Of a stretch of DNA of 64,000 bases, positions 43,887-56,652 are shown one piece after another. Numbering within the stretch: the stretch's first letter is position 1; each line of letters begins with the position of its first letter. A program made the translations under genes and the position numbers. The notes below the pieces were generated by a model, which saw only the letters and a list, made by a program, of their open reading frames with translations, was not told the DNA's origin and did no database searches. The DNA is taken from assembly GCF_020740795.1 (NCBI RefSeq), contig NC_067285.1, positions 39,034,511-39,098,510 on the forward strand, in the 5' to 3' direction. Source of the stretch: Apus apus. Lineage: Eukaryota > Chordata > Aves > Apodiformes > Apodidae.

Positions 43887-46800
43887 ATGGCGCTCCGCGG
43901 CCCGGCGCTGCCCGCCTGGGTCCGCTACTTGCGGACAGGTGAAAGGCGGCGGTGGTGGGGGGGGGGTTCCGCCGTCACTCCCGGTTTCCCCCGCCCGGGA
44001 GGGGAGAGTTCGGGGTCTCCAGCCGGCGGGTGGTCGCGGCGGGGGGCAGCGGGCGGCCCCGAGAGGCGGTGGGGCCTGCCCCGAAGGGAAGGGAGGGAGG
44101 TTGGGGCGTCTTGTCTGAGGCCGTGTTTGCTTTTTCCCTCGCAGCTCTGGCCGCCGGCCGCGGGTCGGTCTTTCCCGGGCTCCGCCTGCGCCTCTTCCCC
44201 GCCTTGCCCGGCGCCCCGCCGCCCTCCCGGCCCCTGGCTGCGGCTGCCCGGTGAGTGCGTCTCCTTGTCCCCTTCCATCCCTCGGGAGGCCTGGGTGCGG
44301 GGTTTTGGGGCTCTGCAGTGTCGGTCCAACAGCCCAGCTGGCCCTGGTAGCGTGACACGAGCTGCCGGGGTCTAGAGAGACAGCCTGGAGTGAGAAGACC
44401 CGAGCTGGACTTGCAGAGGGTGTTTTCTGTTACTCCTATAATAATCCACGTAGCAGTTAAGAGGTCCTTAACTATTTTTGATGCCTGCTTTTGGAGGGCG
44501 TGGCTTTGGACAGAGTGCTGTCAGAATGAAAGGTGTCGAGCTTATGGAATCAATTTCCAAAACTTCCTCTTCTTGCTTCAATTTAGGGTTTATTGTTTAT
44601 TGTCTCTTTAAGTCTAATGTTGCAATGTGAGTGGGAGAAGTAAAAACTACCTCTGAGTACAGAGCAGTGCAGGGTGCTGCTCCTCTGAAATGCTGCAGAC
44701 TCAGTACACTTGAGTAGAGGAACAGAGTATCTAGCTATTGCTTAAATATTTTTGTCCCCTCATTTCGGAGCCTTTAGAAATAAGTAGGAGAATAAGGATT
44801 GGGACTGCACAATGATCCAGGAATGGGAGGAGAAATGTGGTTTGAAAGGTGGGACTGCCATGGGCCCACTGTAAGGGGAAGGGAAACCCTGCAGATGGCT
44901 TTGTGGTTTGAGGACCTTAATTGCCTTCAGCTTTTGTTTTCTGAACACTTAAATTCTGTCTTGGCCATGTAAAACAACTAAGCAGGGTGAATTTCTGCAG
45001 ATTCTCTTCATCTTTGTATAGTACTTTCCTTGTTAACAATTGTTACTTCATAAGTGGAACAGGACAGTACTGACTGTTGTAGATAGTCAGTGATCTGTGA
45101 GCCAGCAAAGTGCCCTTGTGGCCAAGAAGGCCAATGGAATCCTGGGGTGCATGAGGAAGAGTGTGGCCAGTAGGTCCACAGAGCTCATCCTGCCCCTCTA
45201 CTCTGCCCTGGGGAGGCCACAGCTGGAGAACTGGGTCCAGTCCTGGGCTCCCCAGTTCAAGAAAGACAAGGAACTACTGGAGAGAGTCCAGGGGAGGGCA
45301 ACAAAGATCACTGGGGGGTTGGAGCATCTCCCTGATGAGGAAAGGCTGAGAGAGCTGTGACTGCTCAGCCTGGAGAGGAGAAGGCTGAGGGGCTTATCAA
45401 TGCCTGTAAGTATCTCAGGGTGGGTACAGGGAGGATGGAGCCAGACTCTGCTCAGCAGTGCCCGGGGACAGGACGAGGGGCAACGGGCACAAGCTGGAAC
45501 ATGGGATGTGCCATTGAAAGATGAGGAGAAACTTGTTTGCTGTGAGGGTGACAGAGCCCTGGGACAGGCTGCCCAGGGAGGGTGTGGAGTCCCCTTCTCT
45601 GGAGCCATTCCAAACCCCCTGGCTGCAGCCCTGTGGGACGTGCTGTGGCCCATCCTGCTTTTGATGATCTCCAAGGTCCCTTCCAACCAGGATGATTCTG
45701 TTTAGCAGAGGAATTGGCCTGGATGATCCCCAGAGATCCCTTCCAACCCTGACAATTCTGTGACTTTTTTTTTTTTTTTTTTTTTGCTTTTGGGACATGT
45801 GCCAGACTCTTCAGTTGGTGTTCTAACACTGGGTTTTTTTGTTTGCTTGTTTTTTTGTCTTAGAACTGCCAAGAAAGGGTCTCGAAGGACCAGGCAGGAA
45901 GACACAAAGAAGAAGGCAGGGACTGGGAGGCGGCCGCTGCTGAACAAGCCCGTGGATGACGTGTACTTGACCTGGCTGTATAAGAGGCCCTCCTATGGTG
46001 TGGAACAGGCTGTGGCTATGCTGAAGAAGTTCCAGGTGCTGGACTTCACTCACCCCAGACAGTATGTCTATATTAATGTCTTCCTAGACATGGCACTAGA
46101 GAAGAAGGTAGGTTGGGAGCACATTTTGTTGGGGTTTTTTGGGTTTTTAACGTGGGAGGGTTGTGTTTTGAGTGCAGAGTGGATGCTGCTGTTGGCTGGC
46201 CCAGCTGCCTCCTGCAGCTTCTCTGGTTGTCAGAACAGTGTGTTCTTTTGCAGCTGTCTTTGTGCCTTCATACATGTTTAATTATTAACACCCCTCACCT
46301 TCCTGAGGTGAAGATAGGACCGTTGAGGATCTGGAAAACAAGCTGTTCTGTGACTAAAACTCCTGTCTGGACAGAACTGTTCAAACTAGGCTTTGCATCT
46401 GTTTGGGCTTTCCACTTGAAGATGTGTTACCAAAATCAGTTGGGACTGTTTAGTTTTGGGATGATTGTTACAGGGAGAAGCATAAAGAGAAGCTTCTTCC
46501 TGCTTCTCTCCTTCACCTTGTTTGTTCTTTACTTTTTTTAAAAAAAAGTTGTGTTCATTGAAAGTACGTTATTGCTTGTTTGCCTGTGATTAATTGAATT
46601 TAAAGGTGTCTTTCCCTAAAACTCCTTCTGCTTCCCCCATAAGTAGAAAACAGCCCACTTAAGAGTTGGCTTCTTTGCATGTTTAACTAAAAAGTACAGT
46701 CCCTTATAGCTAGAAAGTAAGTTCACTCTTCAAGAAGTGCGGAGCCTTTGCTCCTGCTCTTAGAAGATCTGTGGTATCGTTAAGGTTTGGTGAGAGGCAT

Positions 46801-49800
46801 GTTCCTTTCTGCTGATTTGCCTTGGCCAATGCCTCAGAAACATCACGTAGATGAGCTGCAGCACCCCAGTGTTTGGTACTGACTGCAGCTGAGCCTGGTT
46901 GTAATCCATCACTGGAGTTCCTGATCCCAGGCCTGTTCTCTTGGGCAACTTGCAGCATGATCAATTCATGGCTCTTAAGCTTAGGTTTGGGTATGTACCA
47001 GGCACAAAAAAGCAATCAAAACATACCCTTGTGATGACCTCTGTGCAAGGAAACTGTGTGCAAGATTGCCCTTCAGGGGACCAGCTTCATGTGATTGTGT
47101 TGTTGGCCCTGAAGTCAGGATTATTGGTTTGGCTTTAATATTTTTATTTCTTTACCTGCTAGAAAAAAGTGGATCCATTTTCAAGCACTGTTCTTCTCCC
47201 ACACCGCTTTGCAGATGAAACAAATAAGGTCCTGGTTTTCACAGAGGTGGGTGAGCCTGATTTATTTCCTTTATACCTTTTATGTATCTAGCAAACTCTT
47301 ACAACACAGCCAATTCCCATGCAAGTTCTGTGCTTTCTGTAGAGAAGGTTCTATGGCTGATACACAGAACTCTGAGATGTGTCTTCAGCAGCATCTTAGT
47401 GTATCAAGAAGCACCTCACAGGTTCCTATGGGAGAAGAGATCCCATCCCTTGCAAAGGTCCATATTTGGAAAAAGGTCCAGCTGGTGCTTTTGGAGGGAA
47501 GTGTGGAACTGCTCAGTTTATTCTTGTGAGGAAAAGTCTGGCTTTGTGTCACAAATCAAGGGCTTGAGCCAAAGTTTTCACCAAACTGATGCCTTTTACC
47601 TTTCCACATTTCAGTGTTAACCTGGCGGAGAACAGATGAGATGACCTTCTAAACGCCCTTGGAGGCCAAAGTTTAATAGTGCTTTCTCAAGTTGAATAGC
47701 CTTATTTTACAGTGGGTTTTAGGAGCATGTTCTGTGCTCTGCTTTTAAGCTTTCAGAGTGAGATGTATGGTTCATAGTAGTTTCCAGAGGAGGTGGGAGG
47801 GAGAGGGCTTTTGATAGAGCTCCCCAGCAAGTGGGGTGGCTTTTCTCTTCTCCCTTGGAAGTCAACTGAAGACCTGACTGTCACTTCATACTGGGACCTG
47901 ACATCATTTGATATAGGCTGCTCTCATGAAATCACCACCAGCAGCTTTTGGTCCTTGATTGCCTTCAACCATTATTTCCCTCTTAACCTCTCAATAGCCT
48001 GTTTTTACACCCAGTTGTCCAAGATAAGTCACCTATCCAGTGCTGTTGATAGAGACTAATTGCTGGTAGAGATTTATCTTTCTTTCCCTCAGCAGAATGA
48101 GCAAGAAGCTGAAATAGCTCGAGAGAATGGAGCTGCTATCGTGGGAGGAGTTGAACTAATCAAATGGGTATTTATTTTTATTTAAGACTTTTATAAATAT
48201 CCAAACTAAGCAGGGACTGAGGGGAAGGGAGCAAGAAACCTTCTGGCCACTAACTTCAGGCCTGAAGTGAGAGATGGGTTTTTGGGCTTGGACATGCTTG
48301 TAGGTCAGCTTGTGTACCGAGGTAATTGATTGTATTCCTAAATATATTTAATTGTTTTCATGGCAGATTCTGGAAGATGAAATCCAAGCTGACTTTTATG
48401 TAGCTGTCCCTGCAATAATGCCTAAGCTGATACCGTTGAGGAACAAACTAAAACGAAAATACCCAAACACAAGAAGAAGTAAGAAGCAATTCTTTCTTAC
48501 AAATGTCAAGTACTGAACAAGATTTGAAACTGAAGGTGACACAGGAACTCGTTGATAAGGGTGTATAATTACATTGAGTATTAGTGATTGAACCACTTGT
48601 TTTGTACTAGATAAGAGTAGTTTTAGATTAGTAACTGTGCTTGTCTCATGCAACAAGCAAATGTGAGACTAGAATCAGGGTAAGTTTGCCTACTAGTTGT
48701 CCCTATGCTTATTAGTCATGATGAACCATGAAAAATAACCCAGAAAAATAGCCAATCATAGAAACAACTTAAAATATATATTCCTTGAGACAGTTGTGTT
48801 GTCAGACTGTTGGGCAGTTGTTTGGATCCCAGCTTCCTGAGTGCTCCTGCTCCGTCTGCCTGTTCTTTACTACTCAACAAAGGAATTAGTTGTGCTTTTC
48901 CTTAACACAGCCTTCCTCCCCTGCCTGTGTGGACTCTCATTTCATGATGCTCAAGACATTTCCTCTTCAGGTCAGGTTTTCACAGCAACAAACATCAGTC
49001 TCTCAATACTTTTGTCCTCCCTTGCTGGCCGACTTTATTTTAGTGATGTGTCAGGGGTCTATTTAATGACTGGAGTTTAACTGCCTTAATGGAAAGCTTG
49101 AATTCTCTCCTTACTAATATCACACTTAAGCATTACTCAGACAACTTTCTTACCCCTAACCCCCCCCCCCCCTTTTTTTTTTTAATTAGATTCACTGGGC
49201 CATGATATTCCCAAAATGCTGCAACTCTTCAGAGAAGGTCTTGAGTATGTGGTAGAAGACGAGCGTGTAATCAAGACAAGAATAGCAAGAGTAAGTTGTA
49301 TGTAGAGTTTTCTTTGGTGATCAAACCTGAAATTAGTGTTAAAAGAGGAGGAAAAACATGGTTTAAATCTCTGTGTGCCCAAGATTTTTAACCATATTCT
49401 TCAGCTGACCTGTGTAGTAAACGGAACCCTTACTCTTTGCTGTGTGACATCTTCAGCTGATGTGAGCCCTGTACATGGTTGATGTGTGGTCACAGAAGAT
49501 GGCTCTGCTAAGGCTGAGAACAAGGCATTCCTGATGCTAAGGATGTCAAGAATGGGATCTGTATTTGCCACTAGATTGGCAAGGAATGGCAATAATGAAA
49601 GAAATAGGAGGAAAAAGGTACTATTCCTTGCAATCTCCCTGTCAGTTGACATCTCAATGCAGGCTTCCCTTTCCTCCTGCCTTCCCCAGCACTGATCTGT
49701 GAGTAAAAGAGAGGTTATTTTAATTTCTTTTAGGTAAATAAAGCATGAATTGTAAGTGCGTGGTCAGTGTGCACAGGTGGATCAGAAAGTGTTTGTTTTG

Positions 49801-52800
49801 ATTTAATAATTAAAGACTCCTTTAATTCTGATAATTTTAGTCCTGGAGTGAAGCAAAAAGCAAGAATTGTTTGCATTACACCTGAAATATTAATTTGGGC
49901 TTTGCTGTCATACAAGAAAGTGGGTTATATAAAAGAGGGGGGGTTTTAGGCACTTAATATATTTGCCTTAATGATTTTAAATTAATTTTCTGCATGATTT
50001 TTAGTTTTCCTTTTAACTGCTATGGAATATATGAAATCCCTGGAGGTGTTTAAGGAAAGACTGGATGTGGCGCTTAGTGCTGTGGTGTAGCTGATGTGGT
50101 GGTGTTAGGTAATAGGCTGGGCTTGATGATCTCGGAGATCTTTTCCAGCCTCAATAATCCTGTGACTGGGTGGAAAGGAAAATGTACAAGGTATCTCACC
50201 CCTGAAGCTTTGCCTGTGTTGCAGATAAGCAGGTTTATGATTTCTGGCTAGTTGCTCTCATTTGTGCATGTGAATTTCAAGGGCTTGCTCATCTATGTGG
50301 TACTTAAAACTGAGGTTCTGGGGACTGTTCTACCGAATGTGTTACATATTGCACTTTGATACAGGCCAGAAGCATCTTGAGCTGTTTGTAGGTTTAATGG
50401 ACAGTGTGAGATGCCTTGAATTCATAGATCAGTCTTGGTTTTCAGTCTTGTGACTGTATTTTTCAGTTTTTGCTATGGACTGTTTAAACTTGAATCATTT
50501 TATACCGTAGATCAGCTTAAAAAATACCTGGAAAATAAACTTACTGTAGAGTTTTTCCTTGTATAGTAAAGAAGACAAATCAGGATTTTAATAAAGGTGA
50601 AAAAAGCACTGGGACAGGCTGTCCAAGGAGGGTGTAGAGTCCCCTTCTCTGGAGCCATTCCTAACCCCCCTGGATGCAGCCCTGTGGGATGTGCTCTAGG
50701 GGATCCTGCTTTAGCAGGGGAGTTAGACTAGGTGATCTCTAGAGGTCCCTTCCAGCCCTGACAATTCTGTGAATGAAGAGCCCTGTCCTGCCAAGCATTA
50801 GTGATGGTTGCGGTTGGTTCTGCCTAGCGCAGCATCCTGCAGCTGTGGCAGAGTTTCTGAAATGAAACCCACCTCCTGTGACTGCCATCAGGTGTTGGTG
50901 TCACCCGTGAGCTCAGGTTCTGCCCCTTGGCAACTCAGCCCCACCGTTTGGTGGCACATCAGGTGTGGTGCAGCCAGAGATGTCACTCTGTCCAAGCCAA
51001 CAAGTAGGCTCTTGTGAGTGAGCTTTTTGGGTCAGGAACAGGACAGCGAGGGTCTGCTGAGGGCCCACATGGGATGCATTGGTGTCACAGGGGTGGCAGA
51101 GGTGACTCTGCTGCTGTGCAGATGGGGTCACACTCTGTCACACTGCTGGGTGTTGGGTTGTGTGCAGAGGGATGACTCAGTGGTTACAGCTTGTGTCAAG
51201 TGTCTCCACCCTCCCTAGCTACTATCCTCTTCACCTGACCTAGTTTCCCCACTGTTTTCTTTGGAGGGAAACAGAGTGCAGGCAGGGCTGGGTGAGCCTT
51301 GGGTGGTTATTCCTATCTGCTCACCATGCCGAGAGCTTTTTAAATTTAAATCTTTTCAGTGAAAAAATAATGTATAACTTACACAGAAGCATCAAGATCT
51401 ATTGCTGTGTTCCAGACAGCAGTGGAGATGTTTCTGGGAGTCTGCCAAAGTGGAGTTTCACAAAGATGTTTTCCCTGAAGTGCTTCTGTCTCATGTTGCC
51501 TGTTAGTTCAATTATGGCAGTGGCTTGATGTAAATGCTGTGCTTCCACCTTAGTCAGCAGCCTGGGTGGTGTTTTTCCTCAGAGTAGTTGAGATGTGTTT
51601 GAAAAGCCCAGAAGTTGACAGCAGTTAAGTTTTAATTTGTAGACTCAAAGTTGTGGAACTGAGAGTGGAAAATGTTCTTTGAAGAAGTGGAGGTTAAGCA
51701 GAAGAGAAGACAAATGAGGACACTCCGAGTATCTCCCTCAGAATCAACTATCTACAAAGAGCAGATGAAAGTAATATTTTTATGAGTTTTGACATTTCTT
51801 GAGTCCAGATGTGTTGTCAATCATTACAAATATTCTTTTTCCCAAATTGGAGCTGTCTCTAGAAAAATCGGAATCCAGATGTGTCACCAGCAAGGAATTT
51901 CTAGTTAATCTTCCAATCTCTGCAGAGAGCTGCCTGCTAAAGGGTTCTGTGGAGAAGAGTGAGATGGTTTCAGGAGGTGAGACTTGAAGGTTTGTTGGGA
52001 AGAATGTATTTTCTGGTAAGGGACACGCGCCCTGTTTAATTCTCAAGGTTAGAAGTATGGAGAGTTGTGTGCTGAGCCAGACACCTCTCTGAGTTGGTAC
52101 ACAGAATATGCAGGTGCATGGAAATGAGAGTTAAGGCAGGGAACAGAAATGCCAGTTTGTGCCAGAAGTAGCATCTATCTCCCTTGGCTGTGAATGTGAT
52201 CGAAGTGTCAGTCTCCTTTGGAAAAGGGTAAAAAAGACTAGTGGATCCTTAGCGTTGAAATCCTTAAAGGAGGGGGCAAAAAGATCCCCAAATTTAGGGA
52301 GAGGTGTTAAGTCTTGTTGCTTCAAATGCTTGAGAGTTGAAATATGTTTATTTGGGATGAGGGGAATGCAAAAAGCACAGGGATTGTAGCACTTGCTTTT
52401 TGTTGCCTATTGGAGCTGTTCTCTGTTGGAAATCCTGCATGGAAAGGCTTGCCTTGTTTTGCAGAGTGTTAATCATTTGGTGTTAATCATTTCTCATCTT
52501 GGAGCAAGTGTTTCTGCTCTGCCATGACTGCCATTCCCTGCAGCTGTATCATGGTTGAATCACCTGGTAATTAAGTCTGCAGTACAGATTCAGTGTGATC
52601 TCTCAATACAGTTGTCTAAATACACTTTAGAAAAGAAGTTCTGTGTTTAAAGCTAATGTTTTAACAGCAAGACATCTTTTTGGTTTTCACTGATATATTT
52701 AGCCAGCAAATGGCCAAGTGGCTCCTCTGTGTATCCTTTTGCAATCTTCTAAAGACCCCCTAGAAGACCAGACCTTTTAACAACACCATGTGCTGCTCTA

Positions 52801-55800
52801 AAGAGAAGTATCCTAAACTTCAGACAGTAAGATAGGTAATATTTAATTTTTGTGTTCTGATTGTAGTCTATACTGACATATTCTAAGGTACTTTGTGATT
52901 ATATTCAAAGTGGACTAGAAATTGATTTACAGTTGCTCTGCAGGCATAGTTATTTTTCAGGAGGGCTCAGGACTTGGAGATACTTGGCTCTTACTGTAAC
53001 CGGTATGAACAGAAGTGCTTGCACAGCCTTGGAGGTCTGGAGCAGAGTACTTTTGTCAGTTTGGTGAGCCTTGGGATTAATCTAAATAGCCAAGTGCTGA
53101 TCCACAGTGACTGTGTATACACAAGGATTTACTGTGGAATACTTTGTTTGAAAGCTGAAATATTTATTTGGATGTGGAAGCTATTTTGAAGTAATTGGAA
53201 CCCTCTGAGCATTACCTGTCTCCATTATGGAGCTGTTGGCATCCCAAGCACATCATGGTCTGTGGTCTTTTGGGATGTGTCATGTTGCCTGACTGAAGGC
53301 AAATCACTCTGTCCTATTTTCCTGTCTTAACAAATACAGAATATTAACTAACATCCTCATTCTTTAAAATGGGTCTTGTCTCATAATGTGTTGTAGTTCC
53401 AGATCTCTGTAAGAAGCTGTAGTTTGTTTAGAGCAGCAAATGCTGCCTCTTAGGGATGCTTCTAGACTGTGTTGCAGATGATGAGTGCCAAGTAGCTCAC
53501 TGAAACTGGACAGCTGAAGGTTCATGTAAAGCCTGAACTCGGGGGGAGGTTTGGAAGCAAATGCTGTTGGAACCTTCCTTTGGAGTGTAGTTTCTAAGTC
53601 ATTATTCCCAATTAATTGTTTAGTTTAAATGAGTATTCCTTTATTTTGAATTCCACACGGCATGGTGAGCCTGGCAGCCAAGTTAAATGCTCAGCTCTAG
53701 CAAACACACTTTTACATCTTCTCACTTATGAGTGATTAAGCACGTTGCAATCAGCCTAACAATGATCAAGACAAACGTCTTCTGGCCTGTGTAACAGAGA
53801 GACTGCCTTTGCATTGTCAGTCTGCCAGAAGAGCATAAAGAGAGATTAATGGACCACATCTGGGAGGAGATAGTCAAGTAGGACAGTATTTGTATTGCTA
53901 AGTAATGCATACATTTACAGATAAGTGAGATACTAATAAAAGGAAGAGGAGACCCCTGTGATACTTGTCTTTTTCCCATAAGATGGAGTTAATTCTGTGA
54001 GAATAAATGCTATTTTTTTTTCTTAGTTCCATAGCTGAAACGTCTAGAAAAATAACTTGATTTTTCATCTGGATAAAGCTCTGTGGGTGATATGGGTGAG
54101 CCCAGATAGCAAGTTAAAAACAGCATAGCAGTGCATTACAGCAACTGAACATGAAGGCTGAAAAATGCCTGTTAAGCTCTCCAGGAACTGAGAGGAGAGG
54201 TCAGTCCTGGCTTTCATGTGGGGGTCTTCACATGTTTCTTGATCCTGAGCTGTACCTTCTTAAAGATGAGGTGAATAGCAGTCATGGTATGAGGTGACTA
54301 GGGCATGAGGGAGGCTGGAGGTAGGAATTTTTTGGCAGCAGTGTTGGTTCATTTCCAAGCCTCTGTGATTGATCCAGTGAGGATCACACGTGTCTGAAGG
54401 GAGGTGCATGCAGTGAAGTGCTCTGTTAGATGAGGGCATTGGGCAGAACGAGCAGCCATCAGTCCCCAGTTTTTGTTGGAAGGTCCCAGAGATGGGAACT
54501 GGGGTGTGTAAAAAGGGTAGGCACAGAACTGGTATGTTTTAGAGCTCAGTGCTTCCATGTACTTCATGTAAAAAGTAGAAGTTCCATGTAAGGTGTTAAA
54601 CCAGGAAAGAAAAGGGAAATAAACTTTTTAAATTATTAAGTTGGTACTGTGCTTAGTGCCTTCAGTTTGACATGCTTATGGGTTTTGAGCTCATCTGGTT
54701 TGTGGTCTTTGACAACTACTTTTTGAAGCTCCTTTCCTCAAATACTTTAATATGATTTTTGCAAAAAGCCTTCTACAAGTATTTTGGATTTTTTTTAAGA
54801 CTTTTTACCTCTTTAAGGCTACATGTTTAGGGAGCTGTAGGAATTTGTGTCATGAGTAGAAATATGGAGAATAATGATGAGCGCATAATCATGGATAAAA
54901 TGCTTCTTTCTGAGTAATTTGGGATAAGGCTGCTAATGGGATTTGTAATTCCTTAGCAGGGAACACAGGGAAACAAATGGTATAAAAATGTAGAATAAAT
55001 TCAGATTTCTCAATCTAGGCTTTAAGTGTCATTCTGGCTAACTCTGCATTCTTCTTTTTCAGCTGGATATGCCCACTGAGCAGATAATTGCCAACCTAAA
55101 AACAGTTATCCAAGATATCTGCACATTCAAGCCACCAACTTATGGTGAGTAGCTGTTCTTCTGCTGTGGTAGTTGAAGGTGCAGCAAACATAATGAAAGA
55201 ATGAGTGCTCTTTATTGGGGTGTCAGTAAATGTCCCTGCTGCTTGGTCTGCCTTGGGGCAGGAGGAGGAGGAGGGGGCTGTGGGGCAACTCGATAAACCA
55301 AGACCTAAGAACTTGGCAGCCTGGAAGGGCATGAATAGAGTCTGCTCTTCCTGATGTGAGCTCTGGTTGCACTGCAGCACTGCCTAAGTGTCCATGGGAG
55401 GAAAGGAGCAAGATGTTGGACAAAACATGCAGCCTTGATGCTTTAGTAACTTAAATAGATTAAAGCCCTGGAAGGAAATCCTTGAGACATGGAGGTCTTT
55501 AGCATCTCTGTGCCTTGGTTTTACCCTACTGACACTACCCAGTGAGGAATCTGAATCCAGAATCTACCTGCAGTTGCCTTAGTTAAAACTTATCCTTCAG
55601 TTAACATCTAGACTCATGTTAGCTACCTGGTTTGAAAGTACATACCCTTTTTTTTTTTACCCTGTTACCAAGGTATTTTTAACATTTCTGCTGCTCCAAG
55701 GGAAAAGCTGTTAGTACTTTTTATTTTATTGTGATTCTTAGCAAAAGGATCAGGTTACAAAGGAGTAAAGATGTGAATTCAGCATGTTGTTCAGGGGGTT

Positions 55801-56430
55801 GTGCTTGCTGTTCTAACAAAGAGTGTGAATAACTAATATGCCTTCTGCTCCTTGACATAATGAAGTGAGCTTGAAACAAATCTCATCTGCTGAGCTGGAG
55901 TGGAAGTGGTGACTTATGAACATCATTTTATGGGAGAACAGCCTTGTTTAAGATAAGAAAACAACTTCTTGCATTGATTTTGGCTTCATGTCTGCAGAAG
56001 GAATAATCTTGCATCTCTTCAGTGATGCTGTTCATAGGAACTGCTGTGCTGAGAACAGACTGTAAAAAGCCAAGTACACATACATGCCTTTAGAAGCATT
56101 TCAGCCCAAATAAAAGGCATAAGGGGTTGGTTGACTTGAAATATAAGTAAAATAGAAGCAGAAAACTCTGGTTCTGGTCATGTGCTTGACACAGTATGGA
56201 TTAGTACTAGGATAAACCAGCCTTGGAGACAGGAGGGTGATCACATTGGTTATGTTCTTTGTTTTCTAGGTCCTCTGGTGCAGAAGTTGGTTATTAGATC
56301 TTCAACCAGTGAAGGTTTGCTACTGAAACGTGATGGACTTCTACCTCAGGTGGAGAAAGTAGAAGAAGAAAAAAATGCAGATGAGGATGATGATGAAGAA
56401 AAACATGCCCAAGAATCTGTTAGTACCTGA
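43887..56430 (+). CDS. MRPL1: MRPL1, mitochondrial ribosomal protein uL1m (9 exons, 337 aa)
   Basis: The mitochondrial member of the L1 ribosomal protein family, part of the mobile L1 stalk of the large mitoribosomal subunit. Exons are 43887-43938, 44145-44250, 45864-46107, 47163-47246, 48096-48167, 48367-48478, 49190-49290, 55063-55144 and 56270-56430 (stop TGA). All introns are GT-AG and the 1,014-nt sum stays in frame. Residues 1-53 form a typical mitochondrial presequence, rich in R, A, P and L with no acidic residue. A basic linker (KKGSRRTR) follows, then the L1 domain, with [57 protein letters not shown] and [11 protein letters not shown], all matching the mammalian protein. The C-terminus (from about 314) is acidic ([14 protein letters not shown]), as in human. 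Human MRPL1 has 325 residues. Exon 5 has two possible acceptors three bases apart. Confidence 0.97.
45097..45764 (+). mobile_element. CR1 LINE, reverse transcriptase end plus two 3' tails
   Basis: The left part encodes the C-terminal end of the CR1 polyprotein (open from 45,097 to the stop at 45,358; [24 protein letters not shown]). The rest is the CR1 3' UTR. Two tail-like ends follow one another: GATGATCTCCAAGGTCCCTT near 45,662 and GATGATCCCCAGAGATCCCT near 45,722, the second ending GACAATTCTGTGA. It lies in MRPL1 intron 2, about 100 bp before exon 3. Confidence 0.92.
45765..45785 (+). repeat. T21 homopolymer
   Basis: Twenty-one T directly after the CR1 end, within 80 bp of the MRPL1 exon 3 acceptor. 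CR1 does not carry a poly(T) end, so this is separate simple sequence. Confidence 0.9.
50035..50165 (+). mobile_element. CR1 3' end (older copy) in MRPL1 intron
   Basis: CCCTGGAGGTGTTTAAGGAA, GACTGGATGTGGCGCTTAG and GGGCTTGATGATCTCGGAGA match a CR1 tail of a subfamily different from its neighbour at 50.6 kb. Ends AATAATCCTGTGA. Confidence 0.88.
50605..50774 (+). mobile_element. CR1 3' end in MRPL1 intron
   Basis: GCACTGGGACAGGCTGTCCA, then GATCTCTAGAGGTCCCTTCC, ending GACAATTCTGTGAATGAA. Confidence 0.92.
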
Positions 56431-56472
56431 TGGTGGAATTCAAATAATATTTTATGAAAGGAAATTAAAAAA

Positions 56473-56478
56473 AATAAA
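56473..56478 (+). terminator. Proximal polyadenylation signal of MRPL1
   Basis: AATAAA 43 bp after the stop codon, followed by GTACCTTGTG. Use would give a very short 3' UTR. Confidence 0.6.
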
Positions 56479-56646
56479 TGTACCTTGTGAATTTCACTTG
56501 TAAATTCTGTGTAACAAGAAGCACTGTCACAACAGGAGTCTGTTGTCAAGGTGGAAGACATCTTAAATTCCTTTTGTTGGCATCTGAAAGCTCCTTGATT
56601 TGTGTGTTGGGGTTTTTTTTATTTGCTTTGGATGTAATAGTTCTTT

Positions 56647-56652
56647 AATAAA
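56647..56652 (+). terminator. Distal polyadenylation signal of MRPL1
   Basis: AATAAA in TTCTTTAATAAAAATATTTC, about 215 bp after the stop. Two usable signals suggest two transcript ends. Confidence 0.65.

Larger units (their letters stand above)
49291..55062 (+). other. MRPL1 intron 7 (5.8 kb)
   Basis: The longest MRPL1 intron. Apart from two CR1 tails (50.0 and 50.6 kb) no repeats or exons were recognised; open frames are short and look like chance. Confidence 0.7.

Noticed and set aside
45097-45358. Plus-strand open frame in MRPL1 intron 2
   Set aside because: It is the end of the CR1 reverse transcriptase frame in a truncated element, not a host gene.
51780-52046. 88-codon minus-strand frame in MRPL1 intron 7
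   Set aside because: No splice sites or family similarity; most likely chance.
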